Assembly: GCF_011694815.1 (NCBI RefSeq)
Contig: NZ_CP050177.1
Location: 6,138,501 to 6,202,500 of the forward strand
From: Streptomyces liangshanensis
GTDB lineage: Bacteria > Actinomycetota > Actinomycetes > Streptomycetales > Streptomycetaceae
DNA: 64,000 nucleotides
Reading direction: 5' to 3'
The notes under the pieces were generated by a model. The model did no database searches. It saw nothing but the letters and a program-made list of their open reading frames with translations, and had not been told where the DNA came from. The position numbers and the translations under genes are program-made. Below, one piece after another: positions 60,202 through 64,000 of the stretch. Every line of letters begins with the position of its first letter. Within the stretch, counting starts at the first letter, position 1.

Positions 60202-61134
60202 ATGCCATCAATCATCATCGTCCTGGTCATCCTGGTGGTGCTTGTATTCATCGCCCTGATCAAGACGATCCAGGTCATCCCGCAGGCAAGCGCCGCCATC
60301 GTCGAACGGTTCGGCCGTTACACCCGCACGCTCAACGCGGGCCTCAACATCGTCGTCCCGTTCATCGACTCCATCCGCAACCGCATCGACCTCCGCGAAC
60401 AGGTCGTCCCCTTCCCGCCCCAACCGGTGATCACCCAGGACAACCTGGTCGTCAACATCGACACCGTCATCTACTACCAGGTGACCGACGCCAGGGCCGC
60501 GACCTACGAGGTCGCCAGCTACATCCAGGCCATCGAACAGCTCACCGTCACCACACTCCGCAACATCATCGGCGGCATGGACCTGGAGCGCACCCTCACC
60601 TCCCGCGAGGAGATCAACGCGGCCCTGCGCGGCGTCCTCGACGAAGCCACCGGCAAGTGGGGCATCCGCGTCAACCGCGTCGAGCTCAAGGCCATCGAAC
60701 CGCCCACCTCCATCCAGGACTCGATGGAGAAGCAGATGCGCGCCGACCGCGACAAGCGCGCCGCGATCCTCACCGCCGAGGGCATCCGCCAGTCCCAGAT
60801 CCTCACCGCCGAGGGCGAGAAGCAGTCCGCGATCCTCCGCGCCGAAGGTGAGGCCAAGGCCGCCGCCCTGCGCGCCGAGGGCGAGGCCCAGGCCATCCGT
60901 ACCGTCTTCGAGTCCATCCACGCCGGCGACCCCGACCAGAAACTCCTCGCCTACCAGTACCTCCAGATGCTCCCCAAGATCGCCGAGGGCGACGCCAACA
61001 AGCTCTGGATCGTGCCCAGCGAGATCGGCGACGCCCTCAAGGGACTCAGCGGAGCCTTCGACAACTTCGGCGCCGGCGGCGGACCCGGCTTCAACACCGG
61101 CAAGGAACGCAAACCGGCACCCCCGGTGGAGTGA
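60202..61134 (+). CDS. SPFH/stomatin-like protein (QmcA type)
   Basis: A 310-residue SPFH protein: N-terminal helix (about 3-20), the band-7 domain (IPQASAAIVERFGRYTRTLNAGLNIVVPFID to GIRVNRVELKAIEPP), and a C-terminal coiled coil with repeated Ile-Leu-x-Ala-Glu-Gly units (about 190-235). Such proteins form large membrane rings. It follows the NfeD-like gene by 85 bases; GAGGAA precedes the ATG. Confidence 0.92.
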   Translation: MPSIIIVLVILVVLVFIALIKTIQVIPQASAAIVERFGRYTRTLNAGLNIVVPFIDSIRNRIDLREQVVPFPPQPVITQDNLVVNIDTVIYYQVTDARAATYEVASYIQAIEQLTVTTLRNIIGGMDLERTLTSREEINAALRGVLDEATGKWGIRVNRVELKAIEPPTSIQDSMEKQMRADRDKRAAILTAEGIRQSQILTAEGEKQSAILRAEGEAKAAALRAEGEAQAIRTVFESIHAGDPDQKLLAYQYLQMLPKIAEGDANKLWIVPSEIGDALKGLSGAFDNFGAGGGPGFNTGKERKPAPPVE

Positions 61135-61193
61135 CCCACCCCCGCCCTCGTGCATGATCGGTGCGCACTGCACCGATCATGGAAGGCCGCACC

Positions 61194-61961
61194 GTGACCC
61201 TCTGGGAGATGCTCGCCGTACTCGTCGCGGGCATCTGCGCCGGCACCATCAACACCATCGTCGGCTCAGGCACCCTGATCACTTTCCCGGTCCTGCTCGC
61301 CACCGGCCTGCCGCCCGTCACCGCCACCGTCTCCAACGCCCTCGGCCTCATATCCGGCTCGGTCAGCGGCGCCATCGGCTACCGCGCCGAACTCACCGGC
61401 CAACGCCGCCGCATCCTGCGCCTGAGCGCCGCCGCCCTCGTCGGCGGCCTCACCGGAGCCGTACTCCTGCTGCTCCTGCCCTCGACGGCGTTCGAGACGA
61501 TCGTGCCCGTCCTCGTCACCCTCGCCCTGCTGCTGGTCATCCTCCAGCCCAGGATCTCCGCCGCCGTCCAGAAACGCCGCGCCGAGAAAGGCACCCTCGT
61601 CCGCCCCGACGGCGGCCCGCTCCTCTTCACCGGACTGCTGCTCGCCAGCGTCTACGGCGGCTACTTCACCGCGGCCCAGGGGATCATCTACCTCTCCCTC
61701 ATGGGCACGCTGCTCGACGACACCATGCAACGGCTCAACGCCGTGAAGAACATCCTCGCGGCCGTCGTCAACGCCGTCGCCGCGCTCTTCTTCCTCTTCG
61801 TCGCCGACTTCGACTGGACGGCGGTCCTCCTCATCGCGGCCGGCTCGGCCCTCGGAGGCCAGATCGGCGCGAGGGCGGGCCGCCGCCTGTCACCCAAGCT
61901 CATGCGGGGAATCGTCGTCGCCGTCGGCGCGTGCGCACTCGTCCAGTTGATGTTGCGCTGA
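61194..61961 (+). CDS. TSUP (TauE/SafE) family transporter
   Basis: A 255-residue membrane protein with about eight helices. LVAGICAGTINTIVGSGTLITFPVLLATGLPPV at the N-terminus and VYGGYFTAAQGIIYLSLMG in the middle are the two TSUP repeats. These carry sulfite, sulfonates or related anions. GTG 61194 was chosen because GGAAGG lies 6 bases upstream; a GTG at 61161 lacks this. Confidence 0.88.
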   Translation: MTLWEMLAVLVAGICAGTINTIVGSGTLITFPVLLATGLPPVTATVSNALGLISGSVSGAIGYRAELTGQRRRILRLSAAALVGGLTGAVLLLLLPSTAFETIVPVLVTLALLLVILQPRISAAVQKRRAEKGTLVRPDGGPLLFTGLLLASVYGGYFTAAQGIIYLSLMGTLLDDTMQRLNAVKNILAAVVNAVAALFFLFVADFDWTAVLLIAAGSALGGQIGARAGRRLSPKLMRGIVVAVGACALVQLMLR

Positions 61962-61992
61962 CCGGGCCCACCGACCCGGCCCGGTCCGCTCG

Positions 61993-62505
61993 CTACGCCG
62001 CCGGCTGCACCGCGGCCAGCCAGCCCGGCAGCTCCGTCCGCTCGCCCGCCCGCAGCGAGAGCAGCATCGCGTCCGCCGGGGACGGCACGAACGGCTCCTT
62101 CAGCAGCGGCATCCCCGCCTGCTCAGGCGTCCGGTCCGCCTTGCGGTGGTTGTCCTCGGCGCACGAGGCGACCGTATTCAGCCAGCTGTCCGCCCCACCC
62201 CGCGACCTCGGCACCACATGGTCCACCGTCGTCGCCCGCCGGCCGCAGTACGCGCACCGGTGTTGGTCCCGTATCAGCACACCCCGTCTCGACCACGGTG
62301 CCTGTCTTCGGAAGGGCACCCGTACGTACCGGCAGAGCCTGATCACCCGGGGCACCGGCAGCACCACCGTGGCCGCCCGCACACGGAGACCGGGGTGGGC
62401 CTGCTCGACCACGGCCTTGTCCTGGAGCACCAGCACCACCGCACGGTTGAGTGTCACCGTCGACAGCGGCTCGAAGCTCGCATTCAGTACCAGCGTGTCC
62501 CGCAT
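61993..62505 (-). CDS. HNH endonuclease
   Basis: A 170-residue protein. An N-terminal strand/helix part, MRDTLVLNASFEPLSTVTLN, is followed by the HNH domain: CAYCGRRATTVDHVVPRSRGG with the zinc Cys pair and catalytic His, then NTVASCAEDNHRKAD with the second zinc-side Cys. GGGAGGTGG precedes ATG 62505. Related actinobacterial proteins are abundant and of unknown role. Confidence 0.9.
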   Translation of the reverse strand: MRDTLVLNASFEPLSTVTLNRAVVLVLQDKAVVEQAHPGLRVRAATVVLPVPRVIRLCRYVRVPFRRQAPWSRRGVLIRDQHRCAYCGRRATTVDHVVPRSRGGADSWLNTVASCAEDNHRKADRTPEQAGMPLLKEPFVPSPADAMLLSLRAGERTELPGWLAAVQPAA

Positions 62506-62579
62506 CCCGCCCACCTCCCGTGTGCGGCCCGCCGCACGGCGGGCGTGGATCAACTCTGGCCGGGCACGCCGAGAGGGAC

Positions 62580-62630
62580 AACACAATAAAAAATGCCCTG
62601 CCCTGATCTCTCCAAGACCAGGGCAGGGCA
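62580..62630 (-). terminator. Intrinsic terminator with U tract, after the PEBP gene
   Basis: TGCCCTGCCCTG (62594-62605) pairs with CAGGGCAGGGCA (62619-62630). On the minus strand the stem is followed by a run of T (complement of the A run at about 62587-62593), the classic rho-independent form, unusual for this window. Confidence 0.92.
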
Positions 62631-62646
62631 AACAACGGGCCAACGG

Positions 62647-63186
62647 TCAGCTTGCGTCAGGGGCCGTGTACTCACCGACGAGCTGGGCGCGCGCCAGCGT
62701 GTGATAGCGCAGATTGAAACCGACGTACGCCGGCGACGCGTCCCCGTCGACCCCGAGCGCCTCCGTGTCCACCGCGTACACGGTGAACACATAACGGTGC
62801 GCCGGATCGCCGACCGGCGGCGCCGCGCCACCGAAGTCCTTCGTCCCGTAGTCGTTACGGGCATGCGTGACGCCCTTCGGCAGTCCCTCGAACCCACCGC
62901 TCGACGCACCCGTCGGCAGTTCGGTGACCGAGGCCGGGATGTCGAAGAGCACCCAGTGCCAGAAACCACTGCCGGTCGGCGCGTCGGGATCGAAGCACGT
63001 CACGGCGAAACTCTTGGTCTCCGGCGGGAAACCCGTCCACCGCAGGTGCGGCGACACGTTCCCCGCGGCGTAGACCTGGTCGTCCTTCAACACCGCACCC
63101 GGCGCGACGTCGTCGCTCACCACGGTGAACGACGGGACCTCCGGGAGGAAGTCATGAGGAAGAGGAGCCCTCTTTGCCTCGGTCAC
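62647..63186 (-). CDS. YbhB/YbcL-type PEBP family protein
   Basis: A 179-residue phosphatidylethanolamine-binding-fold protein. Marks are [40 protein letters not shown] and [22 protein letters not shown]. Bacterial members are of uncertain function; Raf kinase inhibition is known only for eukaryotic relatives. Confidence 0.93.
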   Translation of the reverse strand: MTEAKRAPLPHDFLPEVPSFTVVSDDVAPGAVLKDDQVYAAGNVSPHLRWTGFPPETKSFAVTCFDPDAPTGSGFWHWVLFDIPASVTELPTGASSGGFEGLPKGVTHARNDYGTKDFGGAAPPVGDPAHRYVFTVYAVDTEALGVDGDASPAYVGFNLRYHTLARAQLVGEYTAPDAS

Positions 63187-63253
63187 GTTCGAACCTCCGA
63201 ATAGGCTGCCTGGCCGGCTGTTCCGCCCGCCGGCCCCGAGCTTAGGCCGCCGA

Positions 63254-64000
63254 CTAGAACCAGTTGCGGCGGCCGCCCACCTCGGCGAGCCACTGGTTCA
63301 GGTACGCCGACCAGTCCGTGCCCTGGAAGTCCCCGAGACCCACCTTGAACGCCCGGAACGAGTCGCTGCCCTCACCGAACAGACCCGGCTTCTTGTCCAT
63401 CTCCAGGATCACGTCCATCTCCCGGTCGTCCGCCACGAACGTCAGCTCGACCTGGTTCAGCCCGCGGTACTGCGACGGCGCGAAGAACTCGATCTCCTGG
63501 TAGAACGGCAGCCGCTGACGCGTCCCCCGGATGTGCCCCCGCTCCATGTCCGCCGCCTTGAAGCGGAAGCCAAGCTGGATGAACGCGTCCAGGATCGCCT
63601 GCTGCGCCGGCAGCGGGTGCACGTTGATCGGGTCGAGGTCACCGGCGTCCAGCGCCCGCGCGATGTCCAGCTCCGTGGTCACCCCGATGTTCATGCCCCG
63701 CAGCGGCTGGCCGTCGATGATCGTGATCGGGGTCTCCCAGGGGATCTCCAGACCGAACGGCACCACGTGCGTCGCGCCGGCCTGCACCTCGAAGGCGCCG
63801 CCGATGCTCTGCTTCGTGAACTCGATGTCCTGCTTGACCTCCTGGTCGTTCCCCTCGACCTCGACCCGCGCCTGGAGACCGATGTTCAGGCCCTGGATCT
63901 GCTGGTTCACCGAACCGCCCTGGAGCCGCACCTCGCCCTGGACGACCCCGCCGGGGACGACGTTCGACTCGGTCAGCTCCGTCTCGACGGACGCACCGCC
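63254..64000 (-). CDS. SpoOM-like sporulation-control protein, partial
   Basis: The reading frame enters from the right edge; 248 codons plus stop are visible and the N-terminus is missing. [20 protein letters not shown] at the visible start and [36 protein letters not shown] and [28 protein letters not shown] are typical of Spo0M/arrestin-like proteins. B. subtilis Spo0M affects sporulation; the Streptomyces role is unclear. An apparent start at 63931 is internal. Confidence 0.93.
   Translation of the reverse strand, partial: GGASVETELTESNVVPGGVVQGEVRLQGGSVNQQIQGLNIGLQARVEVEGNDQEVKQDIEFTKQSIGGAFEVQAGATHVVPFGLEIPWETPITIIDGQPLRGMNIGVTTELDIARALDAGDLDPINVHPLPAQQAILDAFIQLGFRFKAADMERGHIRGTRQRLPFYQEIEFFAPSQYRGLNQVELTFVADDREMDVILEMDKKPGLFGEGSDSFRAFKVGLGDFQGTDWSAYLNQWLAEVGGRRNWF

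Noticed and set aside
1..64000. Insertion sequences, prophage, tRNA or rRNA genes
   Set aside because: No transposase, integrase, phage structural protein, tRNA-like cloverleaf or rRNA stretch was recognised. A scan with tRNAscan-SE and Rfam would be the decisive test.

Overview
The window is chromosomal DNA of a Streptomyces or very close relative. GC content is very high, codon third positions are almost all G or C, GTG starts and 4-base stop/start overlaps are common, and genus hallmarks are present: chaplins, a conservon, paired Asp23 proteins, a Gbn-type nucleoid protein and a SpoOM-like protein. Gene content and order resemble the part of the S. coelicolor chromosome around SCO1790-SCO1860, recalled from memory rather than searched. 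No phage, transposon, CRISPR array, tRNA or rRNA was seen. This looks like core chromosome.

Layout. 1-9400 holds adenosylcobalamin biosynthesis on the minus strand. A cobalamin riboswitch (about 9185-9375) precedes cobD-cobQ-chelatase(ChlI/D fusion)-cobO-cobB(cbiA), all tightly packed. A plus-strand ZIP metal transporter separates these from cobE and a cut-off cobC-like aminotransferase. 9470-11063 is a Pit phosphate transporter with a small membrane partner and a PHO box. 11160-17730 holds fuculose-phosphate-type aldolase, an alpha/beta hydrolase, an unrecognised 473-residue protein, a VOC protein, a PQQ-like membrane protein, and an ABC-F ATPase preceded by a tiny leaderless ORF. 17730-19334 is gbn, with a cluster of GATC sites upstream, then an enoyl-CoA hydratase.

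19373-22840 is an Asp23/AmaP envelope cluster and 23066-27107 is a five-gene conservon (kinase-like, roadblock, DUF742, GTPase, CYP157-like P450). 27168-31686 (minus) holds an SDR, a GH15 glucanase/trehalase-like enzyme, SURF1 and a DnaQ-type exonuclease. 31813-33735 holds a VIT1/CCC1 transporter and a zinc alcohol dehydrogenase. 33888-39770 holds a secreted subtilisin, a DUF485/acetate symporter pair, moaA and two small proteins. 39933-44208 (minus) is tyrS, tldE and tldD. 44469-45963 is fabG-fabI, the two type II fatty-acid reductases.

46140-54826 holds a secreted small protein, a GntR regulator divergent from an MFS exporter with a 38-residue partner, a SixA phosphatase, serB, a double-FHA ABC transporter and a secreted transglycosylase. 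55262-64000 holds a GAF kinase/response regulator pair, two cysteine-free chaplins, an unknown protein, an ABC ATPase, NfeD-SPFH, a TSUP transporter, an HNH nuclease, a PEBP protein and a cut-off SpoOM-like gene. Strong hairpins close most transcription units. The least explained signals are the ABC-F leader, the GATC cluster before gbn, the repeat-swollen CobD, and a possible frameshift or leader ORF before cobC.
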